Assembly: GCA_964496495.1 (NCBI GenBank)
Contig: CAZBZU010000002.1
Location: 62,001-126,000 of the forward strand
Reading direction: 5' to 3'
DNA from: JASBRS01 sp964496495
GTDB taxonomy: Bacteria > Deinococcota > Deinococci > Deinococcales > Trueperaceae
DNA: 64,000 nt
Position numbers and translations under genes: made by a program
The notes under the pieces: generated by a model
The model's database searches: none
Told to the model about the DNA's origin: nothing
The model's input: only the letters and a program-made list of their open reading frames with translations
In this document: positions 1 to 8,766 of the stretch, piece after piece
Layout: each line of letters opens with the position of its first letter
How positions within the stretch are numbered: position 1 is the stretch's first letter

Positions 1-37
1 GATGGTGCGTCGCTCGGGCACGTGGGGCTCCAGGGGG

Positions 38-84
38 CCGCCGGGGCCCGGCCCTGCGGCGGCTGCCGCGCCGGGCCCCGGCGG
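38..84 (-). terminator. GC-rich hairpin just after the sugar-binding protein gene
   Basis: Positions 38-52 and 70-84 are perfect reverse complements (15-bp stem, 17-nt loop). The hairpin starts 8 nt past the stop codon of the binding-protein gene. No T-tract follows. It could end the transcript, or shield its 3' end if permease genes follow beyond the window edge. Confidence 0.55.
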
Positions 85-91
85 GGGTGGC

Positions 92-1471
92 TCAGTTGCT
101 GCTCGAGGTCATCAGGTCGGCGGTGTTGGCCGCTCCCACGATCTGCGTGACCGCGGCCGCGTAGGCGTCCATGGCCTGTTGCGGCGTCATCTGGCCCGAC
201 ACCACGTTCTCGGTCATCCGCTGGATCTGCTCGGAGACCTTGGCGTAGTTGTCGTTGTTGGGCCGCGACACGGTCAGCGGCAGCAGCGTCTTGGCGGTGG
301 TGGTGAGGAAGTCGTTGTTGGGCACGGGCACGTCATCGCGCGCGCTGATGGTGGGCTGGTAGGTCTCGAAGGCGTCGCGCGCGGGCTTGCCGTTCATGAA
401 GGCCAGCAGGTCCCAGGCGAGCTGCGGGTGCGCGGTGTTGGGGTTGAGCACCCAGCCGGTGCCGCCGGAGGCCGTGACGAAGTCCTGGCCGCGGATGCCC
501 ATGCCGGGCTTCTCGGCGGGCATCTTGGCCCAGCCCATCACCTGGTCGCGGTTGGCGACGGCGAACTCGCTGCCCGGCTTGGTCACCGAGCGGTAGAACC
601 AATCGCTCTCGACCAGCATCGAGGTGATGCCGTCGCGGAAGTTGGCGAAGGACTGGTTGCGGCCGTCCTTCACGAGCTGCACGCGCTGGTCGCCGAGCTG
701 GTAGTCGTTGTAGATCTGCTTGTAGAAGTTGAGGGTGTCGAGGATGCCCTGGCTCTTGACCACCCACTTGCCGTTCATGAACGGGCGCTCGCCGGTGCCG
801 AGGATCAGCATGTAGTAGCCCTGCAGCGTGGTGGCCTCACCCATGTTGGTGCCGGCGTCGATCTGCAGCGGGTAGGAGTTGGGGATGGCCGCCTTGATCT
901 TCTGCGCGGTGTCGATGATGTCCTGCCAGGAGTGCGGCTGCCAGCTGTCGGCATTGGCGATGCCCGCCTTCTGGAAGATGTCCTTGCGGTAGAAGATCAT
1001 GCGCACGTCGGTGCCGTTGGCGATGCCGTAGCGGTTGCCGTCGTAGGACATGATGTCCTGGATGCCCTGGGAGATGTGCGACCAGCCGTCCCAGTTGGTG
1101 ACGGCCGATCCGCCGACGGTCTCGAGGGGCTTCAGCAGCCCGCCGCTGGCGAACTCGGGGATCCAGAAGCCGTCGAACGCCATGACGTCGTAACCCTTGT
1201 GCACCGACAGGTCGAGCGCGTACTGCTGCTTCAGCGCCTCGTCGCTGCCGCCGAACTGGTTGAGGGTCACCTTGACCGGCGTGCCCTGGGTCGACATCTG
1301 TTGCTCGAAGTTGGGAATGACGAACTTCTGGATCCACTGCACCTCGGCGTCGTTGACGCCGCCGGCGACGCAGCGGCAGGTGAGGGTCAGGGTGGTCTGG
1401 GCGAAGGCCGGCACGGCGAGCACGAGGAGCGCGCCGAGGGCGACGAGCAGGCGTGTGGGTCGAGCGAACAT
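92..1471 (-). CDS. ABC sugar transporter, extracellular solute-binding protein (family 1)
   Basis: A 459-residue periplasmic binding protein expected to capture a sugar or oligosaccharide for an ABC importer. The first ~24 residues form a type I signal peptide ending AFAQ, with no lipobox cysteine, which suggests a diderm envelope. The mature part shows the usual family-1 pattern: early IQKFVIPNFEQ, central YGIANGTDVRMIFYRKDIF, and later TGWVLNPNT with LLAFMNGKPA. The ATG at 1471 is chosen because GGAGGTAACC sits directly before it; an in-frame TTG further upstream overlaps that ribosome site. It lies 36 bp after the alpha-mannosidase gene, so mannosides or mannose oligosaccharides are a reasonable but unproven substrate. 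Cognate permeases are not in the window and may lie beyond position 1. Confidence 0.9.
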   Translation of the reverse strand: MFARPTRLLVALGALLVLAVPAFAQTTLTLTCRCVAGGVNDAEVQWIQKFVIPNFEQQMSTQGTPVKVTLNQFGGSDEALKQQYALDLSVHKGYDVMAFDGFWIPEFASGGLLKPLETVGGSAVTNWDGWSHISQGIQDIMSYDGNRYGIANGTDVRMIFYRKDIFQKAGIANADSWQPHSWQDIIDTAQKIKAAIPNSYPLQIDAGTNMGEATTLQGYYMLILGTGERPFMNGKWVVKSQGILDTLNFYKQIYNDYQLGDQRVQLVKDGRNQSFANFRDGITSMLVESDWFYRSVTKPGSEFAVANRDQVMGWAKMPAEKPGMGIRGQDFVTASGGTGWVLNPNTAHPQLAWDLLAFMNGKPARDAFETYQPTISARDDVPVPNNDFLTTTAKTLLPLTVSRPNNDNYAKVSEQIQRMTENVVSGQMTPQQAMDAYAAAVTQIVGAANTADLMTSSSN

Positions 1472-1507
1472 GGTTACCTCCAAGAGACCGTGCGATCGGG
1501 GTCTGGG

Positions 1508-4279
1508 CTAGGCCCAGGTCGGGTTCGAGGGCGCTGCACCCCCCTTCCGTGGCTGGGGAACGATCTCCAGCGTGGTGACCTGTCTGGGATCGACCGCGAG
1601 GTCGATCGCGTTCGAGGCGACGGCGAGCGCCTGGCGGCGCTCCTCGGCGAGGTCGACGAGATAGGCTTCGGCGGGCGCCGACCACAGCTCGAGCGTGCCG
1701 CGCACGGCATGGTCGGACGGGTTGAGGATGCGGAGGATGACGCTCTCGCGGTCCTCCGCCCGTTTCAGCGCGGTCAGCTCCAGCGGTTGGGGAAGCGCCA
1801 GCCAGCTCCGCGGCGCGCCCGCTCCCGCGGACGCCTGCACCCGCGGCGGCGCCTGGAAGGCCTGCGCCTCCTCCACCAGCTCGCCGCCGTCCCAGGGGCC
1901 GCGGAGCGGCATGAACGCCAGCTCCAGGAGGTGCTCGCCGGGGCACTGCGCGCCCGGCGTCGGCAGGCTGGGACCCGCTCCCTGGGGGCGCGACGCCAGG
2001 TCCTCGCGCGACAGCCAGCCGACGGCCCGCAGCAAGGTGATGCGCAGCGTCACGCCGTCCGCGTCCTGCGTCGCCTCGTACTCGGGGAGCCCGCGGGTCA
2101 GCACGGCGAGCCCGCGCTGCCCGTCCGAGACCGCCACGAAGCGGCGTTGGTGGCTGGTGGCCTGCGGCGCCTGGAACCAGCCTGCGCCGCTGGGGCACCC
2201 CACGGGCCGCTTCAGCACGTCGAAGTGACCGTCGGCCAGGACGTGATCGCTGTGACAGCCGCTGGCGACGCGGAGGCGCAGGCGATGGTCCTCCGCGCGA
2301 TTGTCGAGCCGGATGCTCGCTCGCGCCGTCGAGGCGCCGGCGTCGAGCGCCAGATCGAGGGTCAGGGGCAGCTCGCTGCGCCCTTCCCGGCGGCGGCGGT
2401 CGGGGCTGAGGCGGGCGGGCAGGGAGAGCCGGTAGCTCAGTCGGACGCGCGCCGTGACCGGCCCGGTCTCCAGCAGCTCGGGCGCGCCGGACGGTCTCGT
2501 CAGCTCGATGGTGGCGTCGCCCGCCAGCGGCGAGAAGTCGTACTCGTCGCCGGCGTCTGCGGAGTCCTCGAAGGCGAGGTGGAGGGCCTGGGCCGGGCCG
2601 CCGCGACGGTCGCTCAGGCCGACCTGCCCCTCGGAGCTCACCGTCAGCCGCAGGACGCCGTTGTCGAGGGAGATGCCGTCGCGATCGCGGTGAGCCTGGA
2701 CCCCCTCGTCGCCCGGCGGCGGGGCGCCCTCCGCCAGGCGGAAGTCGGCCACCCCCAGGGCGGGCAGGTCGGCCAGGAAGCGCAGGGTCACCCGCTCGAG
2801 GCTGAGGTCGCTGCGGCCGGGCGCGACCACGCGCGCCACCGTTGCCTGGCTGGGGACGGTCCGCCCGGCGTGATCGACCACCACGAGCGAGCCGCCCTGT
2901 CCCGCGGACACCTCGAGGGTGTGGCTGGCGACGGCACGGCGCGCGTAGGGCAACGGGTTGAAGACCGTGACGCCGCCGTCTCCGGTTCCGGCGAGCGCCT
3001 GCAGGGCGCGGGACGCCACCACCTCGCCGAGCTGCCCGACGCCGGCGAAGCGCACCATCATCTCGTCGTGCACCGCGTCCACCGAGCAACCGCAGATGGA
3101 GTCGTGGGGGTGGTTCTGCAACAGCAGACGCCACGCTTCGCGCAGCAGGTGGCCCGGGTAGGGGCTGCCGTGCAGCCACGCCAGCGTCGCCAGCGGCTCT
3201 GCGAAGCGCTCCAGCAGGGTCTCCGCCGCGGTGTTGGCGCGCTTGAGGTAGAGGCGCGCGGAGAGCACCCCCGGGAGCAGGTGCTGGTAGCGGCTGCCGC
3301 GGAACTCTCCGCTGTAGGGCTCGAGCTCCGAGGGCGGCTTGCGGGCCGCCGCCACGAACTCCTCGAGGTCGCCGTGGACGAAGCGGACGCCGGGGATGGC
3401 GTCGTTCAGCTGGGCCACGATGGCGGGGAGGTTTCGTTCTGGGAAGAGGTGGTCGGAGCCGTTCAGGAGGATCACGGCGGCGTTGGTGCAGTAGGGGAGG
3501 ATGCCGTGGGGAAGCCGCTCGAAGGACTCGCGCAGCCAGGCCGGCAGGCTGGCGGCCTCGCCGTCGAGCCCGAACAGCACGGCCTTGACCTGGTCGATGG
3601 CGCGGCGCTCGTCGTAGGCGTCGCCGAGCTGCCAGTCGAGGTGGCCCAGCGCGGCGGCGGCGGAGTAGGTGCCGAGCAGGTGGACGGCGAAGACCTCGCT
3701 GTGACCGTCGGCGGCCAGCCAGCGGAACTCGCCGCGGAGGCGCTCCCCCTCGTCGCCCACGCCGCGCTCGAAGACGATGCTGTCCAGGCCGAAGCCGCTG
3801 GCGATGAGCGGCAGCTGCGAGACGTGGCCGAAGGAATCGGGCGTGTACGCCACCGGCATGCTGGGGCCGAAGGTGGCGCAGACGCGGCGGCCGGCCAGCA
3901 GGTTGCGGACCAGGGCCTCGGGGCTCACCAGGAACTCGTCGGCCAGGACGTACCACGGCCCGATGCGGAGCCGGCCGGCCCGCACCTGCTCCTCGATGAG
4001 CGCGCGCTTCTCCGGCCTGACGGCCAGGTAGTCCTCCAGCACGATGGCCTGGCCGTCGAGCGTGAAGCGCCGGTAGTCCGGGTCGCTCTCCAGCAGCTCG
4101 AGGATCTGATCGATGACCTCCACCAGGCGGGCCCGGAACACCTGGAAGGGCTGGTACCACTCGCGGTCCCAGTGGGTGTGGGGGATGACGTAGGCGGTGA
4201 CGGGCGAGCCGGTGGTGTCGGGCATGGTGGTGGCGTCGGGCGAGGTGCTGGTGTCGGGCATGGTGGTGGCGTCGGGCAC
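1508..4279 (-). CDS. Alpha-mannosidase, glycoside hydrolase family 38
   Basis: A 923-residue GH38 enzyme that should release mannose from alpha-mannosides with retention. Near the N-terminus HTHWDREWYQ carries the zinc-binding His and Asp. YTPDSFGH holds the catalytic nucleophile Asp, and NHPHDSICGC supplies a further zinc-ligand His. A central alpha-helical part and a C-terminal beta domain complete the normal family length. There is no signal peptide, so it probably acts in the cytoplasm on imported oligosaccharides. The GTG at 4279 is chosen because GAGG lies 5 nt upstream. A GTG at 4387 is also open but would add 36 Arg-rich, unconserved residues. Residues 2-25 are two copies of a 12-residue repeat (PDATTMPDTSTS, PDATTMPDTTGS), each with an internal ATG. 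It sits between lacI and the binding protein. Confidence 0.92.
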   Translation of the reverse strand: MPDATTMPDTSTSPDATTMPDTTGSPVTAYVIPHTHWDREWYQPFQVFRARLVEVIDQILELLESDPDYRRFTLDGQAIVLEDYLAVRPEKRALIEEQVRAGRLRIGPWYVLADEFLVSPEALVRNLLAGRRVCATFGPSMPVAYTPDSFGHVSQLPLIASGFGLDSIVFERGVGDEGERLRGEFRWLAADGHSEVFAVHLLGTYSAAAALGHLDWQLGDAYDERRAIDQVKAVLFGLDGEAASLPAWLRESFERLPHGILPYCTNAAVILLNGSDHLFPERNLPAIVAQLNDAIPGVRFVHGDLEEFVAAARKPPSELEPYSGEFRGSRYQHLLPGVLSARLYLKRANTAAETLLERFAEPLATLAWLHGSPYPGHLLREAWRLLLQNHPHDSICGCSVDAVHDEMMVRFAGVGQLGEVVASRALQALAGTGDGGVTVFNPLPYARRAVASHTLEVSAGQGGSLVVVDHAGRTVPSQATVARVVAPGRSDLSLERVTLRFLADLPALGVADFRLAEGAPPPGDEGVQAHRDRDGISLDNGVLRLTVSSEGQVGLSDRRGGPAQALHLAFEDSADAGDEYDFSPLAGDATIELTRPSGAPELLETGPVTARVRLSYRLSLPARLSPDRRRREGRSELPLTLDLALDAGASTARASIRLDNRAEDHRLRLRVASGCHSDHVLADGHFDVLKRPVGCPSGAGWFQAPQATSHQRRFVAVSDGQRGLAVLTRGLPEYEATQDADGVTLRITLLRAVGWLSREDLASRPQGAGPSLPTPGAQCPGEHLLELAFMPLRGPWDGGELVEEAQAFQAPPRVQASAGAGAPRSWLALPQPLELTALKRAEDRESVILRILNPSDHAVRGTLELWSAPAEAYLVDLAEERRQALAVASNAIDLAVDPRQVTTLEIVPQPRKGGAAPSNPTWA

Positions 4280-4403
4280 GGTGACCTCGGTTCTCAGGCG
4301 TGTGCGGCGAGCGGCGGATGCGGTCGGCAAGGTTCCGAACGGGGTCTGCTGACGGCACGGCCAGCCTGATGCCGGCACGTCAGCCACGTGTCAGGCGGGC
4401 GCG

Positions 4404-5414
4404 TCACGCCGACTCCCGCAGCGCCAGGCGGTGCGGCACCAGGGCGCGCTGCACGTCGCCCTGCGCCTCGCCCTGCTCGCCGCCGATGGCGGCGAGCAGC
4501 AGCTTGGTGGCGCGGCCGCCGAGGTCGTAGGCGTTCAGCTCGACGCTCGAGAGTCGCGGGTCGGTGTACTCGGCCAGGTCGTCATTGTTCATGCCCATCA
4601 CGGCCACCTCGTCGGGGACGCGCTTGCCGTGCTCACGCAACGCCCGCATGGCGCCGACCGCCATGCCGTCGCTGACGGCTAGGACGCTGCGGAAGCGAAC
4701 GCCGGCGCGCAGCAACCGGTCGACCTCCTGGCGGGCGTCGCCGGCGGCGCCGCTGATCGAGCGCATGAGCTCGGGGTCGGCCGCCTGTCCCGCTCGCTCG
4801 AGCGCCTTCAGGTAGCCCTCCTCGCGGTCGCGCGTGAAGGTCTGCTGGCGCGGGCCGTTCAGCAGCAACACCGGGCCCGGTGCGCGGCTCAGCAGGTAGC
4901 TGGTGGCGTCGAAGCCGACGCGGACGTTGTCGCTGTCGACGCTGTGGGTGTTGGGTAGCGGCGCGCGGCCCAGCACCACGGTGGGGAAGCCCACCTCGTG
5001 CAGCCCCTCGAGGGTGTCGGGGCTGGCCGAGGGGTTCATGAGGATGATGCCGTCGGCCCAGCGTTCCTGCACCAGGCGGCGGGCCAGCGCGCTCGCCTCC
5101 GCCTCGTTGTCGAGGATCGAGAGCGAGACGCTGTAGCCGTGGCGCTGGGCGGTGTCGTGGACCCCGCGCACGAAGCGCGTGAAGAAGCCGTTCGAGAGCG
5201 CCCCGCTCGAGTCCGGGTCGAGCAGATGGAGAGACCAGGTGATACCCCGCGAGAGGCTGCGCGCGGCGCGCATTGGGTGGTAGCTCAGCGCTTCGGCTGC
5301 TTCGAGTACGCGCGCTCGGGTTTCGGTTCGGACGCGCTCGTCCCCATTGAGGGCCAGCGACGCCGTCGACACGGCGACGCCCGCCTTGCGGGCGATGTCT
5401 CGGATGGTGCTCAT
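4404..5414 (-). CDS. LacI-family transcriptional regulator of the mannosidase cassette
   Basis: A 336-residue LacI/GalR repressor. The N-terminal helix-turn-helix reads TIRDIARKAGVAVSTASLAL and is followed by the hinge region (ALSYHPMRAARSLS). The rest is a periplasmic-binding-protein-like effector domain with the usual WADGIILMNPS and VAVMGMNNDDLAEY segments. The ATG at 5414 gives the normal family N-terminus; longer open versions add unrelated sequence. It is the first gene of a likely lacI-mannosidase-binding protein operon, ending 124 bp before the mannosidase GTG. A perfect palindrome 17 bp upstream of its start is a good autoregulatory operator. The effector is probably mannose or a mannoside, by context only. 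Confidence 0.9.
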   Translation of the reverse strand: MSTIRDIARKAGVAVSTASLALNGDERVRTETRARVLEAAEALSYHPMRAARSLSRGITWSLHLLDPDSSGALSNGFFTRFVRGVHDTAQRHGYSVSLSILDNEAEASALARRLVQERWADGIILMNPSASPDTLEGLHEVGFPTVVLGRAPLPNTHSVDSDNVRVGFDATSYLLSRAPGPVLLLNGPRQQTFTRDREEGYLKALERAGQAADPELMRSISGAAGDARQEVDRLLRAGVRFRSVLAVSDGMAVGAMRALREHGKRVPDEVAVMGMNNDDLAEYTDPRLSSVELNAYDLGGRATKLLLAAIGGEQGEAQGDVQRALVPHRLALRESA

Positions 5415-5431
5415 CGCCGCCTGGAACGCGG

Positions 5432-5445
5432 TCGAACCGGTTCGA
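5432..5445. promoter_or_regulatory. Candidate LacI-family operator
   Basis: TCGAACCGGTTCGA is a perfect 14-bp palindrome with a central CG, the symmetry and core typical of LacI/GalR operators. It lies between the presumed promoter and the start of the adjacent lacI-type gene. This suggests autoregulation and control of the downstream mannosidase and binding-protein genes. I saw no second exact copy in the window. Confidence 0.65.
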
Positions 5446-5882
5446 TGACTAGCACGCAAGCACCTCGACCTCCCAATTCGCGATGCGCGACATGTCGATC
5501 CGTAACCGACTCTAGGGCCTGCGGCGGGCGCTGTCAAGGCGGCATACGGACCTCTTCGGCCACAGGCGTGCCCGTATCGAAAACGCCGAGGGCCCTAGGG
5601 CTTACGGACGATCGATCTGCCCATTCCGCAGTGCTTTCGGCGGCGAGCGTGAGGATGGCGCGGGACGGCGGCGTGGGTGCCCGGCCGGCGTGTTGGCCGG
5701 CGTGTGAGCCTCGAGCGAGCCGCTTGCCAGCGAGAGCCTGCGCGCCGGGCGCCGCGCGCGCGTCGGCACGACAGGCGCGCCATGGGTGCGCCGTCGACGG
5801 GCGGTGGGCGTGGGCGCAGGCGAGATCCGAGTGGCGTGGAATCCGAACGAAAGCCATCGGGTTTCTGATTTGTTTCGGCTGA
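5446..5882. other. Intergenic region between lacI and the inositol operon
   Basis: No convincing gene is present; open frames here are Arg/Pro/Ala-rich shadows without ribosome sites. It contains a 10-bp palindrome CGACATGTCG at 5488-5497. A locally AT-richer patch near 5840-5880 holds an imperfect inverted pair around CCGAACGAAA and TTTGTTTCGG. It serves as the divergent promoter region of the two operons. Confidence 0.5.
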
Positions 5883-5911
5883 TTGACAGTGGTCCTGGCA
5901 GGTGGTTTCAT
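5883..5911 (+). promoter_or_regulatory. Candidate sigma-70 promoter of the inositol operon
   Basis: TTGACA at 5883-5888 is followed after 17 bp by TTTCAT at 5906-5911 (four of six matches to TATAAT). This would give a 5' leader of about 60 nt before iolD. GGCAGG (5897-5902) and CCTGCC (5915-5920) form an inverted pair straddling the -10 element and could be a regulator site. Confidence 0.42.
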
Positions 5912-5975
5912 GTTCCTGCCTGGCGAGTGGGGCGGGCGGCTCGGTCGTGGATGTCGAGTGGTTTGGAGGGGTGCT

Positions 5976-7880
5976 GTGAAGAAGGTTCGTCTGACCACGG
6001 CGCAGGCGCTGGTCCACTACCTGGCGAGGCAGCACAGCGAACGTGACGGCCGCGAGCATCGGCTCATCGAAGGTGTGTGGGCGATCTTCGGGCACGGCAA
6101 CGTCGCCGGGCTCGGGCAGGCCCTCGAGGAGTACGGCGACGCCCTGGGGCTGCCCACCTACCGGCCGCAGAACGAGCAGGCGATGGTGCACGCCGCGGCG
6201 GCCTTCGCCAAGCACCGCAACCGCCTGAGCACCTTCGCCTGCGCCAGCTCCATCGGGCCGGGGGCCACCAACATGATCACGGGCGCTGCCGGCGCGACGA
6301 TCAATCGCCTGCCGGTGCTGCTGCTGCCGTCGGACTACTTCGCGAGCCGCCTGCCGGACCCGGTGCTGCAGCAGCTCGAGCACGAGAGCCAGTACGACGT
6401 CAGCGTCAACGACGCCTTCCGGCCGGTGAGCCGCTTCTTCAGCCGCATCAGCCGCCCCGAGCAGCTGCTGTCGGCCCTGCCCGCCGCCATGGCGGCGCTC
6501 GCCGACCCGGCGCGCACCGGCGCGGTCACGCTGGCGCTCCCCGAGGACGTGCAGGCCGAGGCCTTCGAGTGGCCCGACAGCTTCTTCCAGCGCCGGGTGT
6601 GGCCCGTGGCGCGGCGGCCGGCGGAGGCCGGGCCGCTCGAGGCCCTGGTCGCGGCCATGCTGGCCGCCGAGCGCCCGCTGATCGTAGCGGGCGGAGGCGT
6701 GGTGTACAGCGACGCGGGCGCGGCGCTCCAGGCCCTCGCCGAGAGCTTCGGCATCCCGGTGGTGGAGAGCCAGGCGGGCAAGGGCGCGCTTCCCTGGGAC
6801 CACCCGATGAACCTGGGGCCGGTTGGTGCCAACGGGGGACTGGCGGCCAATCGTGCCGCGGCGGAGGCGGACCTGGTGCTGGCGGTCGGAACCCGCCTGG
6901 GCGACTTCGTGACGGCCTCGCGCACCGCCTTCGGCAACGAGGGCGCCCGCATCGCGGTGCTGAACGTCAACGCCGCCGACGCCACCAAGATGGGCGCCCT
7001 CGCCGTGGTGGCCGACGCGCGGGCCGGGCTGGAGCAGCTTCGCGCCGGCCTCCAGGAGAGCGGCTACGCCGGTGCCTCGAGCGAGCGGCGCGGCGGGCTC
7101 GAGGCGTTGCGCGGCGAGTGGACTCGCGCCGTCGACGAGGCGCGCGCGACCCGCGGCGCCGCGGGGCTGGCCCAGGGCGAGGTGATCGGCGCCGTCAACG
7201 ACGCCTTCGGCGGCGGCGCCACCATGGTCTGCGCCGCGGGCAGCATGCCGGGGGACCTGCTCAAGCTGTGGCGGCCGGACGACGCCAAGGCCTACCACGT
7301 CGAGTATGGCTACTCCTGCATGGGCTATGAGATCGCCGGCGGGGTGGGCGTGGCGTTGGCCGAGCCGGGCCGGCGGGTGGTCGTGATGGTGGGCGACGGC
7401 AGCTACCTGATGTTGAGCTCCGAGATCGTGACCGCCGTGGCGGAGGGGCTCGACCTGTGCGTGGTGGTGGTCGACAATGCCGCCTTCGGGTCGATCCGCG
7501 GCTTGCAGCGCTCGGTGGGCTCGCCGTCGTTCAACAACGAGCGCCGAGCGCGAGACGCCGCCTCAGGCCGGACCGACGGCCCGGTGGTGACGGTGGACTT
7601 CGCGCAGCACGCCGAAGCGATGGGGGCGCGCGTGTTCCGCTGCCATGACATGGCGGGCTTGCGGGCGGCCCTGGAGGCTGCTCGCGACGCGCCCGGCGTG
7701 AACGTCCTCGACGTCAAGGTGGCGCTCGAGCCGGCCGTGCCCAACTACCAGGGTTGGTGGGAGGTGCCGCCTGCCGAGGTCTCCTCGCAGCCGGCCGTGC
7801 GCGACGCGCGTGAGGCGTACCGGCGCGCCAAGGAGCGGCAGATCCTCCACTTCACCGGCCCCGAGGAGAGCGAAGGATGA
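5976..7880 (+). CDS. iolD: 3D-(3,5/4)-trihydroxycyclohexane-1,2-dione acylhydrolase (IolD)
   Basis: A thiamine-diphosphate enzyme that hydrolytically opens the ring of 3,5/4-trihydroxycyclohexane-1,2-dione to 5-deoxy-glucuronate in myo-inositol breakdown. The 634-residue protein has the acetolactate-synthase-like three-domain layout. RPQNEQAMVHAAAAFAK near residue 60 holds the cofactor-activating Glu. A central Rossmann-like domain starts at RPLIVAGGGVVYSDAG. The C-terminal diphosphate-binding motif begins GDGSYLML. The GTG at 5976 is chosen because GGAGGGG lies just upstream and the protein then starts like other IolD proteins. Its stop overlaps the iolE start (ATGA), so the two are translationally coupled. 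It opens the seven-gene inositol operon. Confidence 0.93.
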   Translation: MKKVRLTTAQALVHYLARQHSERDGREHRLIEGVWAIFGHGNVAGLGQALEEYGDALGLPTYRPQNEQAMVHAAAAFAKHRNRLSTFACASSIGPGATNMITGAAGATINRLPVLLLPSDYFASRLPDPVLQQLEHESQYDVSVNDAFRPVSRFFSRISRPEQLLSALPAAMAALADPARTGAVTLALPEDVQAEAFEWPDSFFQRRVWPVARRPAEAGPLEALVAAMLAAERPLIVAGGGVVYSDAGAALQALAESFGIPVVESQAGKGALPWDHPMNLGPVGANGGLAANRAAAEADLVLAVGTRLGDFVTASRTAFGNEGARIAVLNVNAADATKMGALAVVADARAGLEQLRAGLQESGYAGASSERRGGLEALRGEWTRAVDEARATRGAAGLAQGEVIGAVNDAFGGGATMVCAAGSMPGDLLKLWRPDDAKAYHVEYGYSCMGYEIAGGVGVALAEPGRRVVVMVGDGSYLMLSSEIVTAVAEGLDLCVVVVDNAAFGSIRGLQRSVGSPSFNNERRARDAASGRTDGPVVTVDFAQHAEAMGARVFRCHDMAGLRAALEAARDAPGVNVLDVKVALEPAVPNYQGWWEVPPAEVSSQPAVRDAREAYRRAKERQILHFTGPEESEG

Positions 7881-8752
7881 AGATCGCCACCGCGCCCATC
7901 AACTGGAACAACGAGGACGTGCCCGGCTACCGGGCCTGGACGCCGTACCCCGAGGTGCTCGACGAGATCGCGCGGGCGGGCTACGCCACCACCGAGTGGT
8001 CCTCGAGCCTGCCGGGCGCCGCGGCCGAGCTTCGGCCCGAGCTGGAGCGTCGCGGGCTGAGCGTGCTGGGGGCGTTCGTCGGCATGAACCTGCGGGACCC
8101 CGCCGGCCGGCCGGCCGAGCTGCAGCGCGGCGTCGAGAAGGCCGCCTTCCTGAAGGAGCTGGGTGCCGGCTACCTGGTGGCCGCGGACGCCGGCGACGAC
8201 GCCCGCCAAGCGGCCGCAGGGCATGCCGAGAGCGCGCCCGCCTTGAGCGACGAGGCGCTGCGCAGCGTGGCCACGGGCCTGGCAGAGCTGGGCGAGGCCG
8301 CACGGGCGATGGGCGTGAGCCTGGTGTTCCACCCGCACGTGGGAACCTACGTCGAGACGCCGGCCGAGATCGAGCGCCTGCTGGCCGCCACCGACCCCGA
8401 CCTCGTCGGCTGGTGCCTCGACACCGGGCATCAGGCCTACGGCGGCGCCGACGTCCTGGCGCTGGTGCGAGCGCACCGCGAGCGGGTGCGCTACGTGCAT
8501 CTCAAGGATGTCGACGGCGGCGTTCTGGAGCGCTCCAGGCGCGAAGGCTGGAGCTTCCGGGAGGCGCTCGAGCGCTTCGTCTTCGCTCCGCTCGGTAGCG
8601 GCGTGGTGCCCCTGCGCGAGGTGCTCGAGGCGCTCGCGAGCGGCGGCTACGACGGCTGGCTGGTCATCGAGCAGGACACCACCTCGGATGACGCCACCGC
8701 CACCGCCAGGCGCAACCGTGCGTGGCTCGAGCGCCAGCTGGCCGAGCTGTGA
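7877..8752 (+). CDS. iolE: 2-keto-myo-inositol dehydratase (IolE)
   Basis: A 291-residue TIM-barrel sugar isomerase/dehydratase that converts 2-keto-myo-inositol to the dione used by IolD. The N-terminus KIATAPINWNNEDVPGY matches the IolE/IolI style. The metal-site segment FHPHVGTYVETP, the CLDTGHQAYGGAD segment and the late VIEQDTT are the expected ligand regions. IolE is preferred over the related isomerase IolI because of the HPHVGTYVET motif and the operon position between iolD and iolG. It starts inside the iolD stop codon and is followed after 14 bp by iolG. Confidence 0.88.
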   Translation: MKIATAPINWNNEDVPGYRAWTPYPEVLDEIARAGYATTEWSSSLPGAAAELRPELERRGLSVLGAFVGMNLRDPAGRPAELQRGVEKAAFLKELGAGYLVAADAGDDARQAAAGHAESAPALSDEALRSVATGLAELGEAARAMGVSLVFHPHVGTYVETPAEIERLLAATDPDLVGWCLDTGHQAYGGADVLALVRAHRERVRYVHLKDVDGGVLERSRREGWSFREALERFVFAPLGSGVVPLREVLEALASGGYDGWLVIEQDTTSDDATATARRNRAWLERQLAEL

Positions 8753-8766
8753 GGAGGGGTCCGGAC

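Noticed and set aside
837..4358. 1173-codon minus frame overlapping mannosidase and binding protein
   Set aside because: Arg/Pro-rich out-of-frame reading of two well-recognised genes.
2..4369. A 1455-codon open frame on the plus strand
   Set aside because: It is the antisense of the mannosidase and binding-protein genes, is Val/Gly/Arg/Glu-rich, and exists only because GC-rich DNA has few stops.
5840..5923. DeoR-type operator repeats before iolD
   Set aside because: Imperfect inverted pairs exist (CCGAACGAAA/TTTGTTTCGG and GGCAGG/CCTGCC), but none is repeated or strong enough to assign to IolR.
5534..7298. Long minus-strand frames over the iol promoter and iolD
   Set aside because: They cover iolD antisense, have no ribosome site or family pattern, and the plus frame has a clear IolD product.
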